From NCBI RefSeq assembly GCF_038562415.1, contig NZ_JBCFBA010000009.1, positions 1 to 64,000 of the forward strand: a DNA stretch of 64,000 nt. Direction: 5' to 3'. This DNA is from Solidesulfovibrio sp. (lineage in GTDB: Bacteria > Desulfobacterota > Desulfovibrionia > Desulfovibrionales > Desulfovibrionaceae). The notes beneath the pieces were generated by a model. That model had not been told where the DNA came from and did no database searches. It worked only from the letters and a program-made list of their open reading frames with translations. Positions within the stretch are counted from its first letter, which is position 1. Each line of letters begins with the position of its first letter. Shown piece after piece: positions 35,899 to 45,024 of the stretch. A program made the translations under genes and the position numbers.

Positions 35899-37299
35899 AT
35901 GAAACGCTGGCATGGCCCGGGCGGCTACGCCCACGTGCTGCGCGTGGGGCTGCCGCTTCTGGCCGGCATGGCCTCGATTACGGCCATGCACCTGACCGAT
36001 CGTCTCTTTCTCGGCTGGTATTCCAGCGACGCCCTGGCCGCGGCCATGCCGGCCGGAGCGGCCTTTTTCCTTTTCACCTCCTTTTTCCTGGGCACCGTGG
36101 GCTACGTCGGCGTGCTCATCGCCCAGAACATCGGCGCCGGCCGCCCCGAATCCATCGGCGCGGTGCTGTGGCAGGGCCTCTATTTCACCCTGATTTCCTT
36201 CGTGGCTCTTTTCGCCATGTCGCTGGGGTCCGAGGCGGTGTTCGCGGTCATGGACCACGCCCCCGAGGTCCGGCGGCTGGAGGTGACCTATTTCCGGGTG
36301 CTCATGTCCGGGGCCGGGTTCATGGTGCTGGAGTCGTGCCTGGCCGCCTTTTTCAGCGGCCGGGGGCTCACCCGGGCGGTGATGGTGGTCAATTTCGGCG
36401 GGGCGCTGCTCAACATCCCGCTCAACTACGTCCTTATTTTCGGGAAATGCGGCCTGCCGGCCCTGGGCACGGCAGGTTCGGCCCTGGCCACCGTGGCGGC
36501 CTGGGCGGTCATGGCCGCGACCTATGCCGTGCTGGTCTTCACCCGGCGAAACGACACGCTCTTCGCCACGCGCCGGGCCTTTCGGCCCGACTGGGCACTG
36601 TTCAAAAAGCTGGTGCTCCTCGGCATGCCGGGCGGGGCGCAGATATTTCTCGACATCTTCGCGGTCACGGTCTTCATCGCCCTGGCCGGGCGGCTGGGCG
36701 TGACGGAACTGGCGGCCACGAGCATCGTGCTTTCGGCCAACACCCCGGCCTTCATGCCGCTTCTGGGCCTGTCCTCGGGCTTGGCCGTGGTGGTGGGCCA
36801 GGCCATGGGCGCCGGCCGGCCGGACGAGGCCCGGCGGGCCGCCGGCAGCGCCCTGCGGATCATGGCCGTGTACATGGCCGGCGCGGCCGTCGTGTTCCTG
36901 GGCTTTCCCGAGCAGCTGGCCGAGTTTTTCCGGCCCCACGGCGACGACGCGGGATTTTCCGCCATCCTGCCGCTGTGCCGGCCCCTTTTCGCCTGGGGCG
37001 TGGGGCTTGGGGTCTGCGACATCGTGCTGCACACCTGTTTCGGCGTGCTGCGCGGCGCGGGCGATACGCGGTTCCTCATGGTTTCGGCCGGGCTGGTCTC
37101 CTTTTTCGCCCTGGTCGCCCCGGCCTGGCTGGCCGTGACCTACCTCCAGGTCGGCATCGTGCCCTTGTGGGGAGTGTTCCTCCTCTACGCCCTGAGCCTG
37201 GCCGTGGTCCTGGCCTTGCGCTACCGGGGCGGGGCATGGCAGAAACTGCGCTTGGTCGCGTCGGCGGCCAGGGACGGCGAAAAACGGGGACAGCCATGA
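35899..37299 (+). CDS. MATE-family multidrug/sodium antiporter
   Basis: The 466-residue product has twelve hydrophobic segments in two homologous halves, beginning VLRVGLPLLAGMASITAMHLTDRLFLGW. The second half repeats the pattern LVLLGMPGGAQIFLDIFAVTVFIALAGRLG. MATE proteins export cationic compounds in exchange for sodium or protons. The length agrees with the family. Its stop overlaps the start of menG (ATGA), so both are translated from one message. The link to quinone methylation is not explained by known biology and may be only operonic. Its substrate cannot be deduced. Confidence 0.92.
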   Translation: MKRWHGPGGYAHVLRVGLPLLAGMASITAMHLTDRLFLGWYSSDALAAAMPAGAAFFLFTSFFLGTVGYVGVLIAQNIGAGRPESIGAVLWQGLYFTLISFVALFAMSLGSEAVFAVMDHAPEVRRLEVTYFRVLMSGAGFMVLESCLAAFFSGRGLTRAVMVVNFGGALLNIPLNYVLIFGKCGLPALGTAGSALATVAAWAVMAATYAVLVFTRRNDTLFATRRAFRPDWALFKKLVLLGMPGGAQIFLDIFAVTVFIALAGRLGVTELAATSIVLSANTPAFMPLLGLSSGLAVVVGQAMGAGRPDEARRAAGSALRIMAVYMAGAAVVFLGFPEQLAEFFRPHGDDAGFSAILPLCRPLFAWGVGLGVCDIVLHTCFGVLRGAGDTRFLMVSAGLVSFFALVAPAWLAVTYLQVGIVPLWGVFLLYALSLAVVLALRYRGGAWQKLRLVASAARDGEKRGQP

Positions 37300-37985
37300 A
37301 AGACACGCTCGTGCGGCGCATGTTCGAGGACATCGCCTTTTCCTACGATTTCCAGAACAGCGCCCTGTCGCTTGGCGTGGATATTTATTGGCGCCGGCGT
37401 TTCGTGGACATGATCGAGCCGGGCTGGGGCCTGGTCCTCGACGCGGCCACGGGCACGGGCGAAGTCGCCCTCGCCATCCGCCGCCGCCGGCCGGGGCTCA
37501 AGGTGCTCGGCCTCGATTTCTCCCCGGCCATGCTGGCCGTGGCCGCCGACAAGATCCGGCGGCGGGGCGTGTCCGGCTACCGCCTGGCCGTGGCCGACTG
37601 CCGCGACGTGCCGGTTGCGGCGAACAGCGTCGCCGCCGTGACCATGGCCTTTGGCATCCGCAACATCGCCGAGCGCGTGTGCGTCATGCGCGAATTCCAC
37701 CGCGTGCTGGTGCCGGGCGGGCGGTTGCACATCATGGAATTCGGCCTGCCCCGAAACGGGCTGGGCAAGGCCCTGTACCGCTTCTATTTCGACCGCCTCC
37801 TGCCGCCTGTGGGCAACTTCCTGTCGCGCACCGACTACGCCTACAGCTATCTGGTGGAATCCGTGGACGCTTTTCCGTCGGACGCGGCTTTTCTGGCCCA
37901 GATGGCCGAGGCCGGGTTCGGGGAGTGCGCCGTGACCGACCTGACCTTCGGCCTGGCCCGGGTGTTCACTGGGCGCAAGGGCTAG
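37296..37985 (+). CDS. menG: Demethylmenaquinone (ubiquinone) methyltransferase
   Basis: The 229-residue product is a UbiE/MenG-family SAM methyltransferase: FEDIAFSYDFQNSALSLG at the start, LDAATGTGEVAL for SAM binding, AFGIRNIAER and LVPGGRLHIMEFG as family motifs. In a sulfate reducer it would methylate demethylmenaquinone to menaquinone in the membrane electron chain. The start overlaps the MATE stop. The nearby cytochrome bd genes use menaquinol, giving the neighbourhood a quinone theme. Confidence 0.92.
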   Translation: MKDTLVRRMFEDIAFSYDFQNSALSLGVDIYWRRRFVDMIEPGWGLVLDAATGTGEVALAIRRRRPGLKVLGLDFSPAMLAVAADKIRRRGVSGYRLAVADCRDVPVAANSVAAVTMAFGIRNIAERVCVMREFHRVLVPGGRLHIMEFGLPRNGLGKALYRFYFDRLLPPVGNFLSRTDYAYSYLVESVDAFPSDAAFLAQMAEAGFGECAVTDLTFGLARVFTGRKG

Positions 37986-38004
37986 CCGCGCATAGAGATT
38001 TCCC

Positions 38005-38034
38005 TTGACAGCGCCCCCGCCCGTCTGGTGCAAC
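38005..38034 (+). promoter_or_regulatory. Possible sigma-70 promoter
   Basis: A perfect -35 TTGACA at 38005-38010 is followed after 18 bp by a poor -10 TGCAAC. It lies in the gap before the methyltransferase-cydAB genes and may drive them. Confidence 0.35.
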
Positions 38035-38071
38035 CTGGAAGCGTCGCACCTTTGCGGCAAAGCGGGGGAGC

Positions 38072-38674
38072 ATGGAAGTCAACTGGCCGGAACGGTTCTA
38101 CTGTCGCAGTTTTGTCCGTAAGATCGCCCAATGGCGCGAGGTGGGCTATTTCAGGGCGACCCATCCCATCCCGGCCGGGGCCAGGGTGCTGGAGATCGGC
38201 TGCGGTGACGGCGGCGGGGCCGGGATCTTCGCCCGCCTGTTTCAGCCCGGGCTCTACCACGGCCTGGATGTGGACCCGGCCATGATCCAGGTGGCCGCCC
38301 GCCGGCCGAAAGAAGGGCCGCTGGCCAAAAGCCTCTTTCTCCTTGGCGACGCCGAGCGCCTGCCCTATGCCGACGGCGCTTTCGACGCCGTGGTCAATTT
38401 CGGCATCGTCCACCACCTGCCCGACTGGCGCAAGGGCGTGGCCGAGTTGGCCCGGGTGCTGCGGGTCGGCGGCGCCTTTTATTTCGAGGAAATCTATCCG
38501 CCGCTCTATGCCAATCCGTTGTTTCGGGTCATGCTGGCCCATCCCCGCAAGGACCGTTTTCACGGCCCCGAGTTCCGGGCCGCCCTGGCCGGGGAAGGAC
38601 TGACGCTGCTGCCGGGTTTCCACGAATCGCGCCTTTTCATCCTCGGCGTGGCCAGAAAAACCGCCCGCCCCTGA
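38072..38674 (+). CDS. Class I SAM-dependent methyltransferase
   Basis: The 200-residue product has the SAM-binding motif VLEIGCGDGGGAGIFA, the acidic strand YHGLDVDPAMI and the later motif GAFDAVVNFGIVHHLPDW of Methyltransf_11 proteins. The substrate is unknown. It is placed between menG and cydA, 18 bp before the latter, so a lipid or quinone substrate is possible, but no motif proves it. Confidence 0.82.
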   Translation: MEVNWPERFYCRSFVRKIAQWREVGYFRATHPIPAGARVLEIGCGDGGGAGIFARLFQPGLYHGLDVDPAMIQVAARRPKEGPLAKSLFLLGDAERLPYADGAFDAVVNFGIVHHLPDWRKGVAELARVLRVGGAFYFEEIYPPLYANPLFRVMLAHPRKDRFHGPEFRAALAGEGLTLLPGFHESRLFILGVARKTARP

Positions 38675-38692
38675 CCGGGCCAAGGAGCCGCC

Positions 38693-40072
38693 ATGACGGA
38701 ATTCCTGACCGATCCGGTGTTTCTGTCCCGGGTGCAGTTCGCCCTGACCACGGCCTTTCACATCACCTTCCCCACGCTGACCATCGGCCTGGCCGTGTAC
38801 CTCGTCGTGGTCGAGTGGCTATGGCTGCGCACGGGCGATCTGCTCTATTTTCGTCAGTTCCGCTTCTGGTCGCGGCTTTTCGCCGTCAATTTCGCCGTGG
38901 GCGTGGTCTCGGGCATTCCCCTGGAATTCCAGTTCGGCACCAACTGGGGGCCGTTTTCGGCCACGGTCGGCAACTTCTTCGGCCAGATCCTCGGGTTCGA
39001 GGGCACCATGGCCTTCATGCTCGAATCGGCCTTCCTCTACCTCATGCTTTTCGGCTGGAAGCGGGTGGGGCCGAAGATGCATTTTTTTTCCACCATCATG
39101 GTCGCCTTCGGCTCGTCGCTGTCGGCCTTCTGGATCCTCGTGGCCAATTCCTGGATGCAGACCCCGTCCGGCGGGCACCTCGCAGGCGGCATCTTCGTGG
39201 TGGACGACTACCTGGCCGCCGTCTTTTCCCCGGACCTGCCCCTGGCCTTTTCCCACATGTACCTGGCCTGCCTGGAGGTGACGCTGTTCGTTGTCGGCGC
39301 GGTCTCCGGGGCCAACATCCTGCTTGGCCGCAACGTCCCCTTTTTCCTCAAGTCCTTTAAGATCGCCGCCCTGGCCGCCATGGTCGTGGCCCCCTTGCAG
39401 GCCTTTGTCGGCGATTCCAACGGCCAGGAGATCGGTCGGCTCCAGCCGGCCAAGGTGGCGGCCATCGAGGCCCACTGGGACACCAACAAGCCCGGCACCG
39501 GCGCGCCCTGGAACATGCTGGCCTGGCCCGATCCCCGAAACGAACGCAATTTCTTCGAAATCCAGATCCCCTATGCCCTCAGCCTGCTTATCACCCATTC
39601 CCCCACCGGCACCGTGCCGGGGCTCAAGGATTTCCCGCGCGAGGACCGCCCGCCCATCGTGCTGCCCTTTTACGCCTTCCGGCTCATGGTCGGCGTCGGG
39701 TTCGCCATGATGGCCGTCATGGCCTGGACCGTCTGGGCCTGGCGCCAGGGGCGGCTTTCCCCCGAACGGGCTCCGGGGGAGCGTTACCTTTATTATGCCT
39801 GGGGGCTCATGGCCGGCGGGGCCTACCTTGCCGTGCTCATGGGTTGGGTCACCCGGGAGGTCGGCCGCCAGCCCTGGCTGGCCTACGGGCTCATCCGCAC
39901 GGGCGAGGGCCATTCCGACCTGGCCGCCGGGGCGGTCTGGCTGTCGCTGACGGGGTTTGTCGCGGCCTATGCCGTGCTTTTTACGTTGTTCCTCTTTTTC
40001 ATGGCCAAGCTGGTCCGCAAGGGGCCGGACATGGCCGAACTCCCGCCCCCGGGGCATGGAGTGGCAGGGTAG
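38693..40072 (+). CDS. cydA: Cytochrome bd quinol oxidase subunit I
   Basis: The 459-residue product carries the CydA ligands and channel residues: His23 (AFHITFP), His188 ([11 protein letters not shown]), Met332 ([10 protein letters not shown]), Glu103 and Glu111 in [12 protein letters not shown], and GRQPW at 391-395. It oxidises menaquinol and reduces oxygen with high affinity. The Q-loop after [13 protein letters not shown] is short, as in the CIO-like bd oxidases. In an anaerobe it serves oxygen removal and defence. An AAGGAG site lies upstream and cydB follows after 141 bp that hold a repeat element. Confidence 0.96.
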   Translation: MTEFLTDPVFLSRVQFALTTAFHITFPTLTIGLAVYLVVVEWLWLRTGDLLYFRQFRFWSRLFAVNFAVGVVSGIPLEFQFGTNWGPFSATVGNFFGQILGFEGTMAFMLESAFLYLMLFGWKRVGPKMHFFSTIMVAFGSSLSAFWILVANSWMQTPSGGHLAGGIFVVDDYLAAVFSPDLPLAFSHMYLACLEVTLFVVGAVSGANILLGRNVPFFLKSFKIAALAAMVVAPLQAFVGDSNGQEIGRLQPAKVAAIEAHWDTNKPGTGAPWNMLAWPDPRNERNFFEIQIPYALSLLITHSPTGTVPGLKDFPREDRPPIVLPFYAFRLMVGVGFAMMAVMAWTVWAWRQGRLSPERAPGERYLYYAWGLMAGGAYLAVLMGWVTREVGRQPWLAYGLIRTGEGHSDLAAGAVWLSLTGFVAAYAVLFTLFLFFMAKLVRKGPDMAELPPPGHGVAG

Positions 40073-40092
40073 GGGAGGGGCGGCCGGGATAC

Positions 40093-40147
40093 GGGGAGAA
40101 TGCCTCCGGCGGCCAGGAGGGGCCGGGGGCCCCTCCTGGACCACCCC
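40093..40147. repeat. Dispersed intergenic hairpin repeat (copy c) between cydA and cydB
   Basis: The stem CCAGGAGGGGCC-GGG-GGCCCCTCCTGG is perfect and matches copy b at 34072-34124 in inverse orientation, including the GCCTCCGGCGG flank; only the loop and a 2-bp insertion differ. Lying inside an operon, it may reduce or decouple cydB expression or stabilise cydA mRNA. Confidence 0.8.
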
Positions 40148-40213
40148 ATGGGGGGGAGGGGCCGCAAGGGGGATGGTGATTGGCGCAGTGACGCAACGCA
40201 AAAGGCGGCAGAA

Positions 40214-41218
40214 ATGGATATGAACGTAGCCGACGTCTGGTACTGGATCATGGCCGTGTTGCTGTGGCTGTACGTGTTCACCGACGGCTTCGACCTGGGT
40301 GTCGGCATCCTGTGCCTGCACACCGAAAGCGAAGCCTGGCGCGAGGCCATGACCGCATCCATCGACAGCGTCTGGCACGCCAACCAGACCTGGCTGGTGA
40401 TGCTCGGCGGCGTGCTTTTCGGCGCCTTTCCCCTGGTCTACGGCACGGTGCTGGCCGCCTTGTACCTGCCGGCGGGCTTTTTGCTGTTCGCCTTCATGGC
40501 CCGGGGCATCGGCCTGGAATACCGGGCCGAGGCCGACCGCAAACGGCCCTGGTCGCTGGTCTTCGGCTGGGGCAGCCTGGCCGTGGCCCTGGCCCACGGC
40601 TTTCTGCTCGGCGGCATCCTCCAGGGCATGCCCTTCGACGGCCTGCGCTTCCTCGGCGGCGCCTTCGACTGGTTCTCGCCCTTCACCATCCTGGTCGGCC
40701 TGACGCTTGTCTGCCTGTACGCCATGTTCGGCGCGGCCTGGCTGGTGCTTAAAACCGACGGCGAGCTCCAGGCCCAGGCGAGGCTGTGGGGCCTGCGCTA
40801 CGGTTCGGCCACGGTGGCCATGCTGGTGCTGCTCGTCGGCTACATCCTGCTCGACGGCAACCTGGGGCATCTGGTGGGCCGGCCGGGGCAGCGGGGGCTG
40901 TCGCCGGGCTTCGTGCTGCTGCTGGTGGGGGCGGTGCTGTGCGCCGCGCTGTATTTCCGGGCCCTGGGCAAGGGCTGGGAGCGCCGGCCGCTTTTGTACT
41001 GCGCCGTCATGCTCGTCTTTGTCTTCGCGGCCTTTGGCACGAGCCTTTTTCCGCTGATCGTGCCGCCGGGCGTGACCGCCCGGGCAGCCGCCGCGCCGGC
41101 GCCCATGCTGCGCGTCATGCTGGCCGTGGTCGGCGGGCTTTTGCCGGTGCTCGTCTTCTACAACGCCTACCAGTACCGGGTGTTCGGCGGCAAGGTCGCC
41201 CCGGAGGACGGGGCTTAG
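40214..41218 (+). CDS. cydB: Cytochrome bd quinol oxidase subunit II
   Basis: The 334-residue product is polytopic with CydB motifs: FTDGFDLGVGILCLH near the N-terminus, SVWHANQTWLVMLGG and FGAFPLVYGTVLAALYLP. It forms the heterodimer with CydA. ATG 40214 with AAGG upstream is preferred; ATG 40220 is only two codons later. A UbiA-family gene begins 13 bp after the stop. No CydX-sized gene was recognised between cydA and cydB. Confidence 0.95.
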   Translation: MDMNVADVWYWIMAVLLWLYVFTDGFDLGVGILCLHTESEAWREAMTASIDSVWHANQTWLVMLGGVLFGAFPLVYGTVLAALYLPAGFLLFAFMARGIGLEYRAEADRKRPWSLVFGWGSLAVALAHGFLLGGILQGMPFDGLRFLGGAFDWFSPFTILVGLTLVCLYAMFGAAWLVLKTDGELQAQARLWGLRYGSATVAMLVLLVGYILLDGNLGHLVGRPGQRGLSPGFVLLLVGAVLCAALYFRALGKGWERRPLLYCAVMLVFVFAAFGTSLFPLIVPPGVTARAAAAPAPMLRVMLAVVGGLLPVLVFYNAYQYRVFGGKVAPEDGA

Positions 41219-41231
41219 CCCCTGGCCGGCC

Positions 41232-42170
41232 ATGGATGCTTCCTCGTCGCCGCGCGCCGGCCGTTTCGCCCTGACGGTCTACCTGGCCCTGTCGCGTACC
41301 CCCCACGGCCTGCTCGATCTGGCCGGGCCGTTTTGCGCCGCGTTGCTGTGCCGGGGTGGGTTGCCGCCGGCCTCGGTGGTGGCGCTCGGCTGCCTGACCG
41401 TCTTTGCCGGCTATACCGCCGTGTATGCCTTAAACGACATCGTGGACTACCGTTCCGACAAGCGCCAGGTGGAAACGAGCGGTCGGGACGCGCGCCTGGG
41501 CTACCTCGACGCGGCCTTCATCCGCCATCCCCTGGCCCACGGCTACCTGACCCTGCCCGCCGCCGTGGCCTGGTTCCTTTTCTGGGCGGTGACCGCGTTT
41601 TGCGGCGCCTGGGCCCTCAATCCCGTCTGCGCCTGGCTGCTTGTCGCCGGCTGCGTCCTGGAGACGACCTACTGCCTGCTGTTGACCGTCAGCCACCTGC
41701 GGGCGCTCATAAACGGCGTGGTCAAGGCCCTGGGGCCGCTGGCCGCCGCGTTTGCCGTGAGCCCCGACCCCTCGCCGTGGTTCCTGCTGGGGCTTTTCGC
41801 CTGGGTTTTCGCCTGGGAGGTCGGCGGCCAGAACATCCCCGCCGACTGGCACGACGCCGCCCGCGACGCCGTAACCGGCGCCCGCACCGTGCCCGTGGTC
41901 CTGGGCTATCGCCGGGCCAGCCGGCTGGCCGTGGCCTGCCTGGCGGCCAGCCTGGTTCTGGCCGTGCCGCTTCTGGCCTTTTCGCCCTTGGCGGTGTCCG
42001 CGCCGTTGTGGCTCGTCGCGACGCTTGGCGGCGCCTGGCTGCTGCTGCCGCCGTCCCTGGCCCTGGCGGCGTCTCTGGCCGACGAGGCCGCCGCGGCCCT
42101 GTTCAATCGGGCCAGTTTCTATCCCGCCCTGGTCCTGGCCGTGCTGGTCGTCCACCTGCTCGTTCGCTGA
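41232..42170 (+). CDS. UbiA-family prenyltransferase-like membrane protein
   Basis: The 312-residue product has about eight membrane segments and both Asp-rich motifs of the family: NDIVDYRSDKRQ (about 68-79) and GQNIPADWHDAARD (about 197-210). UbiA enzymes transfer prenyl chains to aromatic or heme acceptors. It follows cydB closely, so a quinone-related or heme-related acceptor is reasonable, though a MenA or HemeO role cannot be told apart by eye. The second motif has only two well-placed Asp residues. Confidence 0.82.
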   Translation: MDASSSPRAGRFALTVYLALSRTPHGLLDLAGPFCAALLCRGGLPPASVVALGCLTVFAGYTAVYALNDIVDYRSDKRQVETSGRDARLGYLDAAFIRHPLAHGYLTLPAAVAWFLFWAVTAFCGAWALNPVCAWLLVAGCVLETTYCLLLTVSHLRALINGVVKALGPLAAAFAVSPDPSPWFLLGLFAWVFAWEVGGQNIPADWHDAARDAVTGARTVPVVLGYRRASRLAVACLAASLVLAVPLLAFSPLAVSAPLWLVATLGGAWLLLPPSLALAASLADEAAAALFNRASFYPALVLAVLVVHLLVR

Positions 42171-42256
42171 CCGGCGGCAATTGACGCGTGACGGCCTTTG
42201 GGCAATGCTGTACGCAGCAATGAGGTCCCCGTTCCCGGCCATTTTCCGGAGGGAAT

Positions 42257-43639
42257 ATGGATTTCCGGTCCGATACCTCGCCCGATGTCGTCGCCGATGG
42301 CCAGGAAACGCTGTCCCGGACGAAGAGTCGCCTTGTCGCGGAGAGCCTGCAAGCCCTGAACGGGCCCGGTCGGCCTGGCGCCGCCATCCAGCGGGCCGTG
42401 GACCGTTGCTTCGAGACCCTCGGCACCTGGGTCCGGGACATCGAGGCCGTCCTGGCCCAAAGCGACGCCCGCTACCGCACCCTCATCAACATCATGCACC
42501 AGGGCCTGGTCGTGCTTTCCCCGGACGGCCGCGTCGATTTCGCCAACGACACCCTGGGGGAAATGCTCGGCGCCCCCCTGGCGGACGTCATCGGCCGCCA
42601 CCTGGTCGAGCGCATCCGGCCCGAGGACCGGCCGCGTTTCGCCGAAGCCCTCGATTCGCGGTGCAAGGGCCAGGCGGAACCCTATGAAATGATTCTCTCG
42701 CGCGCCGATGGACGGCCCTTGCGCGTCCTGGCCTCCCCGTCGCCCATCATCGGCCGGGACGGCGACTACCAGGGCAGCCTGGAGGTCTTTACCGACGTCA
42801 CGCGCCTGCGCCAGCTCGAGGCCCAACTGGCCACTTCCAAGCGATTGGAGGCCATCGGCCATCTGGCCGGCGGCGTGGCCCATGAAATCAACACCCCCCT
42901 CCAATACGTCACCGGCAACCTGGATTTCGCCAGGACCAACCTGCCGCGCCTGCTCACGCTGCTCGACAAATACGAGGCCGCCCTGTTCCTCGCCCATGGC
43001 GGCGATGGGCTGGAGGCGGCCCGGCGCGACATCGAGGCCTTTCGCCGCGATCACGACCTGGAAACCGTGCTGGCGGAACTGCCGCAAGCCCTGGCGGAAA
43101 GCCTCGACGGCGCGGAACGCGTGGCCGGTTTCGTCCGTTCCATCAAACGCTTCGCCCGCACCGAAGGCCTGGGCCGGCAATCCATCGACGTCAACGAGGC
43201 CATCCTGGCCACCGTGGAGATGGCCCGAAGCGCCCAGGAATGCCCCGTCTGTCTGGAAACGGACCTGGCCGAGAACCTGCCGCCCCTTTCCTGCGTGCCC
43301 GGCGACTTCAACCAACTGTTGCTGTGCCTGCTTGTCAACGCCGCCCAGGCCACGGAGAAAACCGGTCGCACCGATGCCTGCGTACGGGTGAGGAGCCGGC
43401 TGGAAGGACGGAACGTCGCGGTCTCGGTGACGGACAAGGGGTCAGGCATCCCGCCGGAAATCCAGGACAAGATATTCAACCCCTTCTACACCACCCGCGA
43501 TGTCGGCAAAGGCGGCGGCCAGGGATTGTCCATCGCCCTGTCCATCGTCGAGAAGCACAAGGGCGCCATCCGCTTCGTCACCGAACCCGGCCGGGGCACC
43601 ACCTTCCACGTGACCTTTCCCCTGGGAGAGTCCGGGTAG
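42257..43639 (+). CDS. Cytoplasmic PAS-domain sensor histidine kinase
   Basis: The 460-residue product has no membrane helix. A PAS domain (about 72-185: RYRTLINIMHQGLVVLSPDG, FANDTLGEMLG) precedes a HisKA region with HLAGGVAHEINTPLQYV and a HATPase with DKGSGIPPEI and GGGQGLSIALSIV. About 90 residues that separate the His box from the rest of the dimerisation helix include a charged insertion (KYEAALFLAHGGDGLEAARRD). A GGAGGGAA ribosome site is present. No response regulator is adjacent on the same strand; the receiver gene at 44479 is convergent and might be a partner. Confidence 0.9.
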   Translation: MDFRSDTSPDVVADGQETLSRTKSRLVAESLQALNGPGRPGAAIQRAVDRCFETLGTWVRDIEAVLAQSDARYRTLINIMHQGLVVLSPDGRVDFANDTLGEMLGAPLADVIGRHLVERIRPEDRPRFAEALDSRCKGQAEPYEMILSRADGRPLRVLASPSPIIGRDGDYQGSLEVFTDVTRLRQLEAQLATSKRLEAIGHLAGGVAHEINTPLQYVTGNLDFARTNLPRLLTLLDKYEAALFLAHGGDGLEAARRDIEAFRRDHDLETVLAELPQALAESLDGAERVAGFVRSIKRFARTEGLGRQSIDVNEAILATVEMARSAQECPVCLETDLAENLPPLSCVPGDFNQLLLCLLVNAAQATEKTGRTDACVRVRSRLEGRNVAVSVTDKGSGIPPEIQDKIFNPFYTTRDVGKGGGQGLSIALSIVEKHKGAIRFVTEPGRGTTFHVTFPLGESG

Positions 43640-43690
43640 GGCGTGGCCGGCCGCGTGCCCGGCCGATGGGGACTGGTGGGGATTGGTGGT

Positions 43691-43727
43691 GGAGGCCTCC
43701 GGCGGGGTCTGGGGCAGCGCCCCGGTC
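43691..43727. repeat. Dispersed intergenic repeat, partial copy d
   Basis: GCCTCCGGCGGGGTCTGGGGCAGCGCCCC carries the GCCTCCGGCGG flank of copies b and c, followed by a small GGGGC-AGC-GCCCC hairpin. It lies between convergent genes (43639 and 43745) and may end transcription in both directions. Confidence 0.55.
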
Positions 43728-43744
43728 TTCCCTCCCGCGTTCCC

Positions 43745-44482
43745 CTAATCCTCGTGCGGCGGGAAGGTCAGGGCCGCGCCGAACCAGCCGATGAGCGACA
43801 CCAGTGGGAACAGCGCCAGGATCAGGACGATCAGCCCCGGGTGCTGGCCCGGGTGGGCCGGGAAATCGGGGGCGTTGAGCCGGGCCACGAAGGCCCACAG
43901 CACGGCCAGGAACAGGGCCGGCGTGGCGACGAGCTTGACGATGACGGGTTTGATGCGCGCCGAGGCGTAGTTGAGCCACCAGGTGAAAAGGCCGGTGACG
44001 ATGGCCACGGGCGTGAAGGCGACGGCCGCGCCGAGCAGCACCAGCATGGCCGCGTCGAAGCCGCTCCAGCCCGTGACCAGGGCTAGGACCAGGCACACCG
44101 GGATGACCACGCAAAAGGCGATGGGGAAGTGCACGGTCATGGGGTGCGGGTGGCGCTTGAGCATGGGGAAGCGTTTCATGAGGCGCGACAGGCGCGGCGG
44201 CACCCGGTCGGCCACGGGTTCCGGAGCCCGGGCCGGGGCTTCGAGCAGACCCACCCGGGGAAAGCGTTCCAGCACGTCGGGGGAGTGGGGGGCCTGCGCC
44301 AGGTCCAGGCCCATGTCCGCGCCGGCGTGGTGGCGGTTCATGTGCTTGCCGGCCTTCCACAGGCGGCTGCCGGTGATGTCGTAGACGACGCCCTTGTGGG
44401 CCACGTAGGCGGGCTTGCCGTCGCTGCCGTCGAAGCCGGCCAGTTCCTGGGGGCTGAAGCGGCGATCCGGGGTTTGGCTCAT
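43745..44482 (-). CDS. Membrane protein with cytochrome b5-like and DUF2231 domains
   Basis: The 245-residue product starts with a cytochrome b5-like heme/steroid-binding segment (FSPQELAGFDGSDGKPAYVA, VVYDITGSRLWKAGKHMNRH), whose His residues could bind heme. From about residue 110 it continues as a DUF2231 membrane domain with four helices (HPMTVHFPIAFCVVIPVCL). It is probably an inner-membrane redox or heme protein. The start overlaps the stop of the receiver gene upstream (ATGA), and GAAGGAG is a good ribosome site. Confidence 0.85.
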   Translation of the reverse strand: MSQTPDRRFSPQELAGFDGSDGKPAYVAHKGVVYDITGSRLWKAGKHMNRHHAGADMGLDLAQAPHSPDVLERFPRVGLLEAPARAPEPVADRVPPRLSRLMKRFPMLKRHPHPMTVHFPIAFCVVIPVCLVLALVTGWSGFDAAMLVLLGAAVAFTPVAIVTGLFTWWLNYASARIKPVIVKLVATPALFLAVLWAFVARLNAPDFPAHPGQHPGLIVLILALFPLVSLIGWFGAALTFPPHED

Positions 44483-44913
44483 GCGTCGCTCCTTCGGGGG
44501 GGTGGGCTGGGCTGTCTGATGATGTCGAATTTGCGGAGTTCGTCCAGGACGGAGTCGCAGGTGAAGGGTTTGGCCAGAAACGACAGGGCCTGGCCCTCGA
44601 AAAAGGCCCGGTAGACGGTGCGGGAATCGTCCAGGGCCGAGATCATGATGACCTTGGCCGCGTCCAGGGAGGAAACGCCCATTTCGTGCTCCAGGTGGCG
44701 CATGCCTTCCAGGGCCTGGTGGCCGTCCATGCCGGGCATCATGACATCGACGAAGATCAGGTCGTAGGGCTTGCCGGCGGAAAGCGCCCGCCCGAAGGCC
44801 TCCAGCCCGTCGCGACCGTCCGGGGCGGTGTCGCAGGCGGCGTACGGGGACAGGATTTCCAGGAGGAAGCGGCTGTTGACCGGATCGTCGTCGACGATGA
44901 GTGCTCGCAGCAT
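44479..44913 (-). CDS. Stand-alone response regulator receiver
   Basis: The 144-residue product is a single CheY-like domain: ALIVDDDPVNSRFLLEIL, phospho-site YDLIFVDVMMPGMDG, the switch residue in KVIMISALDD and the Lys in SFLAKPF. No output domain follows, so it acts through protein contacts. It is translationally coupled to the b5/DUF2231 membrane protein, an unusual pairing. A sigma-70-like promoter lies 47 bp upstream. Confidence 0.9.
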   Translation of the reverse strand: MLRALIVDDDPVNSRFLLEILSPYAACDTAPDGRDGLEAFGRALSAGKPYDLIFVDVMMPGMDGHQALEGMRHLEHEMGVSSLDAAKVIMISALDDSRTVYRAFFEGQALSFLAKPFTCDSVLDELRKFDIIRQPSPPPRRSDA

Positions 44914-44959
44914 GGCATGCTCGTCGGGCCGGGCGAGACGTGCTCCCGAACCCGGGCGA

Positions 44960-44987
44960 ACCCTAACACAACAACCCGTCGCGTCAA
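44960..44987 (-). promoter_or_regulatory. Sigma-70-like promoter for the receiver gene
   Basis: On the minus strand TTGACG (44987-44982) and TAGGGT (44965-44960) are 16 bp apart; the receiver ATG is at 44913. The -35 matches 5 of 6 positions and the -10 matches 3 of 6. Confidence 0.4.
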
Positions 44988-45024
44988 CAGATTCCGCATT
45001 GGAAAAGGGGCGTGGCGGCCCGGC

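Noticed and set aside
38819-41233. An 804-codon frame antisense to cydA-cydB
   Set aside because: It is an artefact of GC-rich codon patterns opposite two well-recognised genes.
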